The position numbers were made by a program, and so were the translations under genes. From an uncultured Agathobacter sp. (GTDB lineage Bacteria; Bacillota; Clostridia; Lachnospirales; Lachnospiraceae): a stretch of DNA of 64,000 nt. This document shows, one piece after another, positions 47,890-55,297 of the stretch; positions within the stretch are counted from its first letter, which is position 1, and each line of letters starts with the position of its first letter. The stretch spans positions 241,669 to 305,668 of the forward strand of contig CAMDYX010000001.1 of NCBI GenBank assembly GCA_945910395.1. The letters are read 5' to 3'. The notes below the pieces were generated by a model, which saw nothing but the letters and a program-made list of their open reading frames with translations, had not been told where the DNA came from and made no database searches.

Positions 47890-47937
47890 CGTCTCTCTCC
47901 TTTCCTTTTTTCTCAATTTGGTATCATATTCCAAATC

Positions 47938-47987
47938 TTTATATTATTCTTGTATTCTTTCTTAGTTGTTTCTTAATTTTTTCTTAG
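47938..47987 (-). promoter_or_regulatory. 11-bp phased direct repeats upstream of cdaA
   Basis: Read on the plus strand, TTTCTTAG, TTTCTTAA and TTTCTTAG start at 47958, 47969 and 47980, exactly 11 bases apart, with a weaker fourth unit (ATTCTTGT) near 47946. On the minus strand, the direction of cdaA, a TATAAA (47938-47943) lies downstream and the repeats cover its -35 region, where no TTGACA-like box is visible. This is the arrangement of sites for OmpR/PhoP-type activators. An inverted ATTTGG/CCAAAT lies in the leader. Confidence 0.45.
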
Positions 47988-47995
47988 GATTGTGA

Positions 47996-49042
47996 TTACT
48001 TCAGCAGGTCCTCATCAATCTCCAGTTCCTTTGCAATCACTTTTCTGCTGGAATTCTCCTCCGACAGATCCTCGCTCTTTGACGGATGCTCGATGCGCTT
48101 TCCGATTGTGCCTGTGGTGCTGAAGCGCTTCACGGTCTTAGAGGTGGATGTGACCATTTTCTTTGGAACCGCTTTTACATAATAGAAATATTCATCATCC
48201 GAAAACTGGACACGCTCGGTTCTGGCATAATCAAGGTCCATACAGAAGAACTGAACCACAAAGGCCAGAAGCATGGATACTATGCTTCCGATGAGAAGTC
48301 CGATCATTTTCCCGGAAATATTAAGGACCAGATATCCTGCAATCAGTCCCACAACCTGAAATATGGTTCCGGAAATAATGGCTACGGTCCAGGCATGTTC
48401 AATATTCATCTTGCGAATCAGATAAACGATCAGAAAGGCAAGCACAAAAATCACAATCGTAAGGGTCATTTCCTTATTTGTGGTAATCTGCCCGATGATG
48501 ACGTTTAGCTTTGAAGTCGTGTCATCATCCGCACCGGCCGTGGCGGTCAGTGTGGAGGTACTCTGCCTTACGCCGTCCAGGAAAAAAAACAGTACGGTTC
48601 CGCAAATGATGGAGGCTATGGAGTAAGCCGGTCTTAAAAGTCCGGTTGCCATTGGCATAAGGTATGGGATTTTCATCTGAAAGGTAATCGGAGTCAGTAT
48701 GGCGGCAATGCCATCCCTCGGTGCAAAGCGAAAATATACCAGATAGATGAGAAGGAACAGGATGAAGGTTACCAGCGCGACCTCTATGGACAGAGTATAC
48801 ATATCCAGCAAAACTACGATTGCTGCCAGTAAAATGGTTCCGTTAACAGGTAATAAGCAGCAGATCATGGCCAGAATAATGGCAACCGGTACGTTGCTGA
48901 TTCTGCTCATATATCCGATATTTGCATTGATGGTTAAAAACAATGTTAAGGCCAAGACAAATTTCACTGCCATCATCATATAGAATTCGTAGTAGCAGAA
49001 AAATTTGATGATCTTATCCTTTATTTCGATTAGCTGGGTCAT
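47996..49042 (-). CDS. unrecognised multi-span membrane protein upstream of cdaA
   Basis: 348 residues, not a family I can name. About nine hydrophobic segments occupy residues 20-265 (e.g. FVLALTLFLTINANIGYM, ALVTFILFLLIYLVYF, IASIICGTVLFFFLDGV). An 80-residue charged cytoplasmic tail follows, with SKTVKRFSTTG, ending EIDEDLLK. It lies between a small two-span protein and cdaA, all on one strand. A role in envelope or ion homeostasis would fit the position, but nothing in the sequence shows it. Confidence 0.6.
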   Translation of the reverse strand: MTQLIEIKDKIIKFFCYYEFYMMMAVKFVLALTLFLTINANIGYMSRISNVPVAIILAMICCLLPVNGTILLAAIVVLLDMYTLSIEVALVTFILFLLIYLVYFRFAPRDGIAAILTPITFQMKIPYLMPMATGLLRPAYSIASIICGTVLFFFLDGVRQSTSTLTATAGADDDTTSKLNVIIGQITTNKEMTLTIVIFVLAFLIVYLIRKMNIEHAWTVAIISGTIFQVVGLIAGYLVLNISGKMIGLLIGSIVSMLLAFVVQFFCMDLDYARTERVQFSDDEYFYYVKAVPKKMVTSTSKTVKRFSTTGTIGKRIEHPSKSEDLSEENSSRKVIAKELEIDEDLLK

Positions 49043-49051
49043 AGTAGCCTC

Positions 49052-49465
49052 CTAAGCCTTGATTTTTTCTTCTCGTTCGTACAGTTTGTTCAGCTTTTTC
49101 AAATGCTTTACGTACTTTTTTTGTTCCAGTCGGTTCTCATGATATCTTGACCGGTACACCATGGCTGTGATCAAAAGGTACAGTGCTTCAAAGGCAAGAT
49201 AAAGAAAGAGGAACTGCTTTCCTGTTCCTAAGAAGTCTGCCGAAGCAACGGAGCTGATGGTATCTATCGCATCCTCTCCCGCCGCAAAAAAGCCCAGCAG
49301 CAGAATTAGTCCGAATGCCAGCGTACCGGTAAACAGACTGATCAGCATTTCTTTTGCAACATAATCACTGCCGAAATATTCTTTCATTTGTCTGGTCTGT
49401 CGGGTTTCACCTTGATCCATAGCAGCCAGCTGTGCCATTTCCCGCACACGCTCTTCGTTAATCAT
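49052..49465 (-). CDS. small two-span membrane protein, unknown
   Basis: 137 residues from ATG 49465, which has AAGGAG with a 5-base gap. The longer frame to 49519 has no ribosome site and would start within the promoter's initial transcribed sequence. An acidic N-terminal stretch leads to two membrane spans (LFTGTLAFGLILLLGFF, FLFLYLAFEALYLLITAM) and a Lys/Glu-rich coiled tail (KKYVKHLKKLNKLYEREEK). I recognise no family. It is the first gene of the transcript that continues to the 348-residue membrane protein 9 bases later. Confidence 0.6.
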   Translation of the reverse strand: MINEERVREMAQLAAMDQGETRQTRQMKEYFGSDYVAKEMLISLFTGTLAFGLILLLGFFAAGEDAIDTISSVASADFLGTGKQFLFLYLAFEALYLLITAMVYRSRYHENRLEQKKYVKHLKKLNKLYEREEKIKA

Positions 49466-49524
49466 AAAATCTCCTTTTTTTGCCATTCCCGTTTTTGAGC
49501 ATAGGACAGCAATTTTCATTTTCG

Positions 49525-49552
49525 ATTATAACATAGTATGTCTCATTTTCAA
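49525..49552 (-). promoter_or_regulatory. sigma-A promoter upstream of 49465 operon
   Basis: On the minus strand, TTGAAA (49547-49552) is followed after 16 bases by a perfect TATAAT (49525-49530). It lies about 60 bases before the ATG at 49465 and beyond the terminator of the preceding gene. It is a good housekeeping promoter for the two small membrane-protein genes and possibly for the cda/glmM genes beyond. Confidence 0.7.
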
Positions 49553-49582
49553 ACAATAAATTTGTCATCACAATCCCAAACG

Positions 49583-49607
49583 AAAAAGCGCCGGATTTCT
49601 CCAGCGC
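49583..49607 (-). terminator. rho-independent terminator of MBL hydrolase gene
   Basis: On the minus strand, GCGCTGG and CCGGCGC (49588-49607) form a 7-bp stem with one G-T pair and a 6-base loop. TTTTT (49583-49587) follows at once. It lies 7 bases past the stop at 49614 and separates this transcript from the next promoter. Confidence 0.8.
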
Positions 49608-49613
49608 CCTTTT

Positions 49614-50525
49614 CTAACGAATTTCAAACTGATTTGGTGCCGTCCGATAATCATAGGACTGCACCCCTTTTTCATTAAAATAGCCAAGCATATCCTTTGC
49701 AGTATAGTTTTCCCCCGTCATCAGCCATTCCGGACTGTCGAACAGGGCAATCTGCGGTTCCACATAGTCATAAAAATAGTTCGGGAATGAGTTATTTCCA
49801 TGGTGCCCAAGCTGAACATACTTTGCATGAAGCTGCTCTTTCGTATATTCACCCATTAACAGATCTGCCATCCCCTGGGAATGACAGTCTGCGCAAAACA
49901 GCACACTGTCTTCTTTCCCTTCAAGCTTTAATACAAGGGAGGCGTCATTCGGTATGTCTGCCGACCCGCTTTCTGCGATCTTCTCATCATAGGAATTTAA
50001 GACTGTGACCGTAAGATCACCGATTTCCAACACATCACCGCGGTATAAGTGGGACACATTTTCAGCCCCTTGCGTAATTTCCAGATACTTTGTAAAGGAA
50101 TCCACAAAATCCCATTCATGAGCCACTGCCACATATTCCTCATAATTCATTGGTGAATCATATACCTGCTTGATTTCGATTCCCCGGGGATCCTCCCAGA
50201 TCCGGTTGAAGGCATCCACATGATCGTTATGATAATGTGTAATAAACCACACATCCACCACGCCTCCGTATTGATTTATGGCATCCCTTACCTGCTGCTC
50301 GTTCTGTTCCCATCCGCTGTCTATCACAATCAGTGCTCCTGTCAGTTCATTATGCAGTGTATAGAACATACCCTGATTTCCGGACGCATCCGGATAGCTG
50401 GTCATTGTCCAATAATTTTGTGCTTCCCTCTGCTTCTGCCTTTTTTCCACGATTCCCCATACTGCTGCACATACAATAAGAAGTCCCAGTACAGCAATCC
50501 ACAGCATTCTGCTTGTTTTCTTCAT
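49614..50525 (-). CDS. MBL-fold metallohydrolase, secreted or anchored (ComEC-like domain)
   Basis: 303 residues from ATG 50525 (AAGGAAGGAAG upstream). The extension to 50579 overlaps the upstream terminator hairpin and is unlikely. An N-terminal hydrophobic segment (MLWIAVLGLLIVCAAVWGIV) acts as anchor or signal. FITHYHNDHVDAFNR is the HxHxDH metal site, LVLKLEGKEDSVLFCADC a later conserved strand, and QLGHHGNNS the third metal His. This is like the beta-lactamase domain of ComEC and stand-alone relatives that cut nucleic acids or phosphodiesters. Substrate is unknown. Confidence 0.82.
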   Translation of the reverse strand: MKKTSRMLWIAVLGLLIVCAAVWGIVEKRQKQREAQNYWTMTSYPDASGNQGMFYTLHNELTGALIVIDSGWEQNEQQVRDAINQYGGVVDVWFITHYHNDHVDAFNRIWEDPRGIEIKQVYDSPMNYEEYVAVAHEWDFVDSFTKYLEITQGAENVSHLYRGDVLEIGDLTVTVLNSYDEKIAESGSADIPNDASLVLKLEGKEDSVLFCADCHSQGMADLLMGEYTKEQLHAKYVQLGHHGNNSFPNYFYDYVEPQIALFDSPEWLMTGENYTAKDMLGYFNEKGVQSYDYRTAPNQFEIR

Positions 50526-50552
50526 TCTCTTCCTTCCTTTCAAAAGACGAGA

Positions 50553-50574
50553 CCCTGTTGCTACGGCAACAGGG
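50553..50574 (-). terminator. hairpin terminator after YvyF-like gene
   Basis: A perfect 9-bp stem, CCCTGTTGC and GCAACAGGG, closes a 4-base loop. On the minus strand TCTCGTCTTTT follows, a weak T-run. It lies 26 bases past the stop at 50600. It probably reduces read-through to the hydrolase gene rather than stopping all of it. Confidence 0.55.
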
Positions 50575-50599
50575 CCCATCTTTTTATTATCAATATCTT

Positions 50600-51001
50600 C
50601 TATAAAAATCTCATGCGGTTCTTATTGTCACGCTTTTCCGGCTCTTTTGCCGCCTGCGCCGGCTTATCATAGGCACTCATCAGGTTACTTGCCACCTGAC
50701 TCTTGCATTCATCGCAAAAACGCCCGGTCCGGATGAGCTTACCGCATCTTTCACATTCAATTCCATCCAGAGAGCCTTCCGCAAAGGTGAGACGCTCTTC
50801 ACGGATCCATTGCTTGATCTGCTTTACAGACACCTCATTTTCCCTGGAAACCTCCTCCACAGTTGCATTCATATGCTCATCAAGATATGCCTTTACCTCC
50901 TGAAATTTATCATCCAGCGCCCGTCTGCAGGCCGGACAGAGTCTCTCATCAGCTAAAGCATTAAACAGTCTTCCGCAGGTTCTGCAATTTGATACATTCA
51001 T
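50600..51001 (-). CDS. YvyF-like flagellar-operon zinc-finger protein
   Basis: 133 residues from ATG 51001 (AGGAGG seven bases before). CRTCGRLF and CPACRR form one zinc knuckle. A helix-turn-helix-like middle (TVEEVSRENEVSVKQIKQWI) follows, and CERCGKLI with CDECKS forms a second knuckle. This matches the short protein beside comF/flgM in Firmicutes (YvyF, TIGR03826 type). Its role is linked to flagellar gene control, but no flagellar gene is in the window. The ATG overlaps nothing; the comF stop is 12 bases upstream. Confidence 0.82.
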   Translation of the reverse strand: MNVSNCRTCGRLFNALADERLCPACRRALDDKFQEVKAYLDEHMNATVEEVSRENEVSVKQIKQWIREERLTFAEGSLDGIECERCGKLIRTGRFCDECKSQVASNLMSAYDKPAQAAKEPEKRDNKNRMRFL

Positions 51002-51012
51002 TATTATACCTC

Positions 51013-51849
51013 CTAAACACCTTTTCCTATGCATATACTAAGGAAATACACTTCGTCGACACCTGCAGCAAGCAATTCATGGGATACTGCATCCGCGGTA
51101 CTTCCGGTAGTATAGATGTCATCCACCAACAATACTTTTTTATATTTTACAATATTTCCCGTTACCTGAAAAGCATTTCTGAGATTATTTTTCCGCTCCA
51201 CATCATTTAACTCCTTCATGGGTCTGGTGTTTTTGATGCGAAGTACCGCTTTGGAATCATATACCGGTATTTTCCCGCTTTTTTCCCTTTCATTCCTTTT
51301 CTTTTGCCTGGCGCTTCGATCCGCTTCCATTGCTTCGGCTAATGCCCTTGCGAATTCCGCCGCCTGATTGTAGCCTCTTTTTCTTTCCTTTCTTTTGTAC
51401 ATTGGCACCGGAATTACCGCATCCACGTCAATTTTTTCAAGCCATTCCCCATAGCCTTCCACTGCCCGCTTTGCAAAATAAGAGGCATATTCCCTCTTAT
51501 TGCTGTATTTAAACCGGTACATGGTCTGCTTGATCTCTCCCTGATACAGAAAGAGGGATTTTCCCTGGAAAAAGGTATCCTTACCCGGCAGCTGGCAGGC
51601 TCTTTCTTTTCTTGCACAGTCATAGCAGAATTCATAGCTTTCGCCGATCACCGGTCTTCCGCAGTGCAGGCATACTGCGCCGCTCACGGGAAAAAGCTTA
51701 CTTTTACAGGCCAGATGAAGCTGTCCCTGCCCCTGCTCCATCAGTTCGTCGCAGAGAATGCACCGGGGCGGAAACATAATGTCATATACCGCGTTTCTTG
51801 CCTGCCTGAAGCTGTTTTTCCAGGAAAAACCATTTTCACTTTTTTTCAT
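51013..51849 (-). CDS. comF: ComF family phosphoribosyltransferase-like protein
   Basis: 278 residues from ATG 51849. A double zinc-finger (CILCDELM, CLHCGRPV, CYDCARKE) precedes a type I phosphoribosyltransferase domain with VIPVPMYKRKERKRGYNQA and KVLLVDDIYTTGSTADA, the PRPP loop. ComF proteins support DNA uptake and possibly DNA repair after uptake. A 6-bp hairpin (51854-51870) spans the ribosome site in the leader. The downstream YvyF-like gene is the standard Firmicute neighbour. Confidence 0.92.
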   Translation of the reverse strand: MKKSENGFSWKNSFRQARNAVYDIMFPPRCILCDELMEQGQGQLHLACKSKLFPVSGAVCLHCGRPVIGESYEFCYDCARKERACQLPGKDTFFQGKSLFLYQGEIKQTMYRFKYSNKREYASYFAKRAVEGYGEWLEKIDVDAVIPVPMYKRKERKRGYNQAAEFARALAEAMEADRSARQKKRNEREKSGKIPVYDSKAVLRIKNTRPMKELNDVERKNNLRNAFQVTGNIVKYKKVLLVDDIYTTGSTADAVSHELLAAGVDEVYFLSICIGKGV

Positions 51850-51968
51850 ATATAGAGTCCTTTCGACTCTCACTCACACACACAACCGTTTTTTGGACGG
51901 CTTTCCCCTTGGAGCCTTCATTTTAACACTTTTTCTCCTTAAAATAAATATTTTCCGGTCCGGTTTTA

Positions 51969-51997
51969 TTGACTTTACTGTCTCTTCTTATTATAAT
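51969..51997 (+). promoter_or_regulatory. consensus sigma-A promoter of ABC importer operon
   Basis: TTGACT (51969-51974), a 17-base spacer and TATAAT (51992-51997) form a near-perfect housekeeping promoter. The predicted start site falls near 52004, just before the palindromic site at 52014-52035 and about 55 bases before the start codon at 52059. Strong basal expression controlled by a repressor would fit. Confidence 0.85.
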
Positions 51998-52013
51998 TGA
52001 AACGTTGAACCGA

Positions 52014-52035
52014 CTTAACGCGTTAAAGTGTTAAG
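52014..52035. promoter_or_regulatory. palindromic operator-like site
   Basis: TTAACGCGTTAA (52015-52026) is a perfect 12-bp palindrome. In addition, CTTAAC (52014-52019) and GTTAAG (52030-52035) form a wider inverted pair, giving three overlapping GTTAA half-sites. The site begins about ten bases past the predicted transcription start, where a bound repressor would block RNA polymerase. The regulator is not identifiable from sequence, and no regulator gene is adjacent. Confidence 0.6.
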
Positions 52036-52058
52036 TTTATATGAAGGAGGAAACAATT

Positions 52059-53027
52059 ATGAAAAAGAAACTAATGTCTGCACTTTTAGCAGCAGCTATG
52101 GTTGTATCACTTACCGCCTGCGGAGGCTCAAACGGCGCTTCCGGCGACAAGACCTACAATGTTGGTATCTGCCAGCTCGTTGAGCATCCGGCACTTGACG
52201 CTGCAACCCAGGGCTTTGTAGATGCCCTTACCGAAAAGCTAGGGGATCAGGTTACCTTTGACACCCAGAACGCCCAGGGAGATGCACCTACCTGCTCCAC
52301 CATTACCAACACCTTTGCTGCCAACAGCTATGATCTGATTCTTGCCAACGCAACTCCGGCTCTTTTAGCAGCTATTTCTTCTACCAGCAGCATCCCGATT
52401 CTCGGAACCTCAGTTACCGATTATGCAACTGCAATGGAAATCGATGAGTGGACCGGTGTGACCGGCACCAATGTATCCGGCACCTCAGACCTTGCTCCTC
52501 TTGATCAGCAGGCTGCCTGCATTAAGGAATTGTTCCCGGATGCAAAGAATATCGGTATCCTCTACTGCTCTGCTGAGCCAAACAGCAAGTATCAGGCTAC
52601 TGTTATCACCGAGTATCTTGAAAAGGACGGATATACCGTAACCGAGTACAAGTTCTCTGATTCCAATGACGTTGCTTCTGTTACACAGGCTGCTGCTGAT
52701 GCAAACGATGTGCTTTACATCCCAACCGACAACACCGCTGCTTCCTGTACAGAGGCTATTGCCAACGTAGTAATCCCGGCTAAGGTTCCTGTATTTGCCG
52801 GCGAGGAAGGAATCTGCGCCGGATGCGGTATCGCTACCCTTTCCATCAGCTACTATGATCTTGGACGTGCAACCGGTGACATGGCTTACGAGATTCTTGT
52901 AAATGGTGCTGATCCGGCATCCATGGAGATTGAGTTTGCTCCAAACGTAACCAAGAAGTACAACGCTGCAAACGCAAAGGCTCTTGGAATTACCATTCCG
53001 GATGATTATGAGGCTATTGAGGAATAA
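52059..53027 (+). CDS. ABC importer substrate-binding lipoprotein (PF04392 type)
   Basis: 322 residues from ATG 52059, which has AAGGAGG seven bases upstream; the earlier ATG at 52041 contains that ribosome site and is not the start. A signal peptide ends with the lipobox LTAC (Cys21). VGICQLVEHPALDAATQGF, NIGILYCSAEPNSKYQA and PVFAGEEGICAGCGIATLS are characteristic of the ABC_sub_bind family that includes TrpX-like tryptophan transporters of Firmicutes. The permease and ATPase follow. Substrate is probably an amino acid or aromatic compound; not proven here. Confidence 0.9.
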   Translation: MKKKLMSALLAAAMVVSLTACGGSNGASGDKTYNVGICQLVEHPALDAATQGFVDALTEKLGDQVTFDTQNAQGDAPTCSTITNTFAANSYDLILANATPALLAAISSTSSIPILGTSVTDYATAMEIDEWTGVTGTNVSGTSDLAPLDQQAACIKELFPDAKNIGILYCSAEPNSKYQATVITEYLEKDGYTVTEYKFSDSNDVASVTQAAADANDVLYIPTDNTAASCTEAIANVVIPAKVPVFAGEEGICAGCGIATLSISYYDLGRATGDMAYEILVNGADPASMEIEFAPNVTKKYNAANAKALGITIPDDYEAIEE

Positions 53028-53055
53028 TTAGTTATTCCTTCCTTTGGAGGTTTTT

Positions 53056-54039
53056 ATGTTAATGTCTTATTTTGCTTCGCTGAATCCAGCAAGCTTTTTC
53101 AATGCTCTGCCATCCAATATTGCGCAGGGTCTGATCTGGGGCGTTATGGCCTTAGGTCTTTATATCACATTCCGTTTGCTTGATTTTGCAGACCTTACCG
53201 TCGATGGCTCCATGGCCACCGGCGGGGCTGTGACTGTAGTACTTACCACAAATGGATGGCATATCTGGGCAGCGCTTCTTGTTGCCACTCTTGCAGGTGT
53301 ATGTGCCGGTCTTGTTACCGGACTTTTTCACACAAAGCTGGGTATTCCGCCAATCCTATCCGGAATCCTTACACAGATTGCCTTGTATTCTGTGAATCTG
53401 CATATCATCGGAAGTGCAAACAAGGCGCTGTCTGTAGACAAATACCATCTGATTCTTTCTTCACGCAACATTACCAGAGCCATTATTGCTGCTGCATTGT
53501 TCTGCGTGGTGGTCATTGCCATCATGTATTGGTATTTCGGAACGGAACAGGGTTCTGCCATCCGTGCAACCGGCTGTAATCCGGCAATGAGCAAAGCACA
53601 GGGCATCAATATTCAGAACATGAAGCTGATTGCTCTTTGCATCTCAAACGGAATCGTTGCAATGTCCGGCGGTCTTCTTTCCCAGTATTCCGGTTTTGCA
53701 GATGTAAATATGGGACGTGGCGCCATCGTCATCGGACTTGCTGCAATCATTATCGGCGAGGTGATCGGAGATGCCGTTTTAGGAAAGCATATGGACTTCA
53801 AGGGAAGACTTACTTTTGTTGCTTTAGGTGGTGTAATCTACTATATCGTAATCGGAATCGTTATCTGGCTCAAGATGGATTCCAACGACCTAAAGCTGTT
53901 TACCGCGATTATCGTTGCAATCTTCCTTGCCGTACCTTATCTTAAGGCCCAGAGCAAGAATTCCTTCCGCCGTGCCGCAAAGCGCGGTGCCATGATGAAG
54001 GTATCCCAAGATTCTTCCGCAAACGGAAAGGAGGTCTAG
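53056..54039 (+). CDS. ABC importer permease (BPD_transp_2 family)
   Basis: 327 residues from ATG 53056 (GGAGG five bases before). About nine hydrophobic segments, with GLIWGVMALGLYITFRLLDF and ADLTVDGSMATGGAV near the N-terminus and GLAAIIIGEVIGDAVLG toward the end, match the LivH/RbsC-like permeases that pair with PF04392 binding proteins. ATGCNPAMSKAQGINIQNMK is the loop that contacts the ATPase. The gene is 28 bases after the lipoprotein gene and 2 bases before the ATPase gene. Confidence 0.92.
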   Translation: MLMSYFASLNPASFFNALPSNIAQGLIWGVMALGLYITFRLLDFADLTVDGSMATGGAVTVVLTTNGWHIWAALLVATLAGVCAGLVTGLFHTKLGIPPILSGILTQIALYSVNLHIIGSANKALSVDKYHLILSSRNITRAIIAAALFCVVVIAIMYWYFGTEQGSAIRATGCNPAMSKAQGINIQNMKLIALCISNGIVAMSGGLLSQYSGFADVNMGRGAIVIGLAAIIIGEVIGDAVLGKHMDFKGRLTFVALGGVIYYIVIGIVIWLKMDSNDLKLFTAIIVAIFLAVPYLKAQSKNSFRRAAKRGAMMKVSQDSSANGKEV

Positions 54040-54041
54040 AT

Positions 54042-54836
54042 ATGTTAGAAATCAAAAATGTTCATAAGACCTTCAATCCGGGCACCATCAACGAAAAGAT
54101 TGCATTAGATGGTGTGAACCTTACCTTACATGAAGGTGATTTTGTAACAATTATCGGTGGTAATGGTGCCGGAAAGTCCACCACCTTAAATGCCATTGCA
54201 GGTGTGTGGCCGGTAGATGACGGCTCCATTTCCATTGACGGCATTGATGTAACCGGACTTCCGGAGCATAAACGTGCAACCTACCTCGGACGTGTATTCC
54301 AGGACCCAATGACGGGAACTGCAGCCACCATGCAAATCGATGAAAATCTTGCTATGGCAGCCCGCCGCGGAAAAAAGCGTTTTCTTCGCTGGGGCATCAC
54401 CTCAAAGGAAAGAGAGCACTATCGTGAATTGTTAAAGCAGTTAGATCTCGGTCTGGAGGACCGCATGACCTCTAAGGTCGGTCTTCTCTCCGGAGGACAG
54501 CGTCAGGCTCTTACACTTCTTATGGCGACACTTCAAAAGCCAAAGCTTCTTCTTTTGGATGAGCACACGGCTGCCCTTGATCCGAAGACTGCGGCAAAGG
54601 TTCTTTCCTTAACCGACAAGATCGTTGAGGAAAATCATCTGACCGCAATGATGGTAACCCACAACATGAAGGATGCCATCGCCCATGGCAACCGGCTGAT
54701 CATGATGCACGAGGGAAAGGTCATCTTAGACATCGGTGCCGAGGAGAAGAAAAAGCTTACCGTGGAAGATCTCCTCCAGAAATTCGAGGAAGTCAGCGGC
54801 GAACAATTTGCTTCGGACAAAGCATTGCTGGGATAG
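54042..54836 (+). CDS. ABC importer ATPase
   Basis: 264 residues. Walker A GGNGAGKST, signature LLSGGQRQALTLL, Walker B LLLLDEHTAALD and the switch MVTHNMKDA are all present, so it should be active. It powers the importer formed with the two preceding genes. AAGGAGGTC lies before the ATG. Its stop (54834-54836) overlaps the 10-bp repeat that flanks a palindromic insert, and the likely terminator now lies about 220 bases downstream. Confidence 0.95.
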   Translation: MLEIKNVHKTFNPGTINEKIALDGVNLTLHEGDFVTIIGGNGAGKSTTLNAIAGVWPVDDGSISIDGIDVTGLPEHKRATYLGRVFQDPMTGTAATMQIDENLAMAARRGKKRFLRWGITSKEREHYRELLKQLDLGLEDRMTSKVGLLSGGQRQALTLLMATLQKPKLLLLDEHTAALDPKTAAKVLSLTDKIVEENHLTAMMVTHNMKDAIAHGNRLIMMHEGKVILDIGAEEKKKLTVEDLLQKFEEVSGEQFASDKALLG

Positions 54837-55049
54837 AATTGTTTTACTCCCATTTCGGAAAAGTGTTCTCGAATGAATTTGCATATTCTATTGCAGACGC
54901 GCTTTCGCTTGGGACGGAACGTAGCGGTACTAAATTCGCAAAAATTGCTCATTAAGTACCGACGTTCCTTTACAGTCTGCAATTAGAATAGCAAATTTAT
55001 TCTTAGCAACACAATTCCGAAAAGGGACTTGTTTAAAAAAGAATTGTTT
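54835..55049. mobile_element. palindromic element A with 10-bp flanking direct repeats
   Basis: The body (54845-55039) is a long imperfect hairpin. Outer arms (TTTCGGAAAAGTGTT at left, AACACAATTCCGAAAA at right) surround middle arms (TTGCAGAC and GTCTGCAA) and a core (54916-54968) with GTAGCGGTACTAAATTCGCA and the near complement TGCTCATTAAGTACC. AGAATTGTTT occurs at 54835-54844 and again at 55040-55049, a perfect 10-bp direct repeat as expected of a target-site duplication. It encodes no protein. It looks like a MITE-type element. The core recurs at 55164, 56570 and the window end. Confidence 0.75.
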
Positions 55050-55054
55050 ATAAT

Positions 55055-55091
55055 AAAGAATCCGGCCAGGAGATCTGGTCGGATTTTTTTA
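55055..55091 (+). terminator. terminator of ABC importer operon
   Basis: CCGGCCAG (55062-55069) and CTGGTCGG (55075-55082) form an 8-bp stem with one G-T pair and a GAGAT loop, followed by ATTTTTTTA. This is the first strong terminator after the ATPase stop. It lies between palindromic elements A and B, so without element A it would begin about 30 bases past the stop. Confidence 0.85.
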
Positions 55092-55093
55092 TT

Positions 55094-55291
55094 TGAGCAT
55101 TCTATTTATCCTATTTCAGAAAAGTGTTCCCGAAGGAATTTTGCTATTTGAATCAGAACGTTTAAAAAGCGTCGGTACTTAATGAGCAAGTACTTGCGAA
55201 TTTAGTACCGCTACGCTTTTTACAAACGAGAGTGGGTTCTGATTCAAATACGCAAATCCCTTCGGGAACACTTTTCCAATATGAGCATTCT
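55094..55291. mobile_element. palindromic element B with 10-bp flanking direct repeats
   Basis: The body (55104-55281) folds on itself almost end to end. AGAAAAGTGTTCCCGAAGG and TATTTGAATCAGAAC on the left match the complement of the right arm. The core AAAAAGCGTCGGTACTTAAT faces TTTAGTACCGCTACGCTTTT around the palindrome GCAAGTACTTGC (55186-55197). TGAGCATTCT at 55094-55103 recurs perfectly at 55282-55291, a 10-bp target duplication. It is the same family as element A in opposite orientation. No protein is encoded. Confidence 0.78.
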
Positions 55292-55297
55292 TTTTTT

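Noticed and set aside
51998..52058. T-box riboswitch before the TrpX-like importer
   Set aside because: The leader of about 55 bases is far too short and lacks the T-box sequence.
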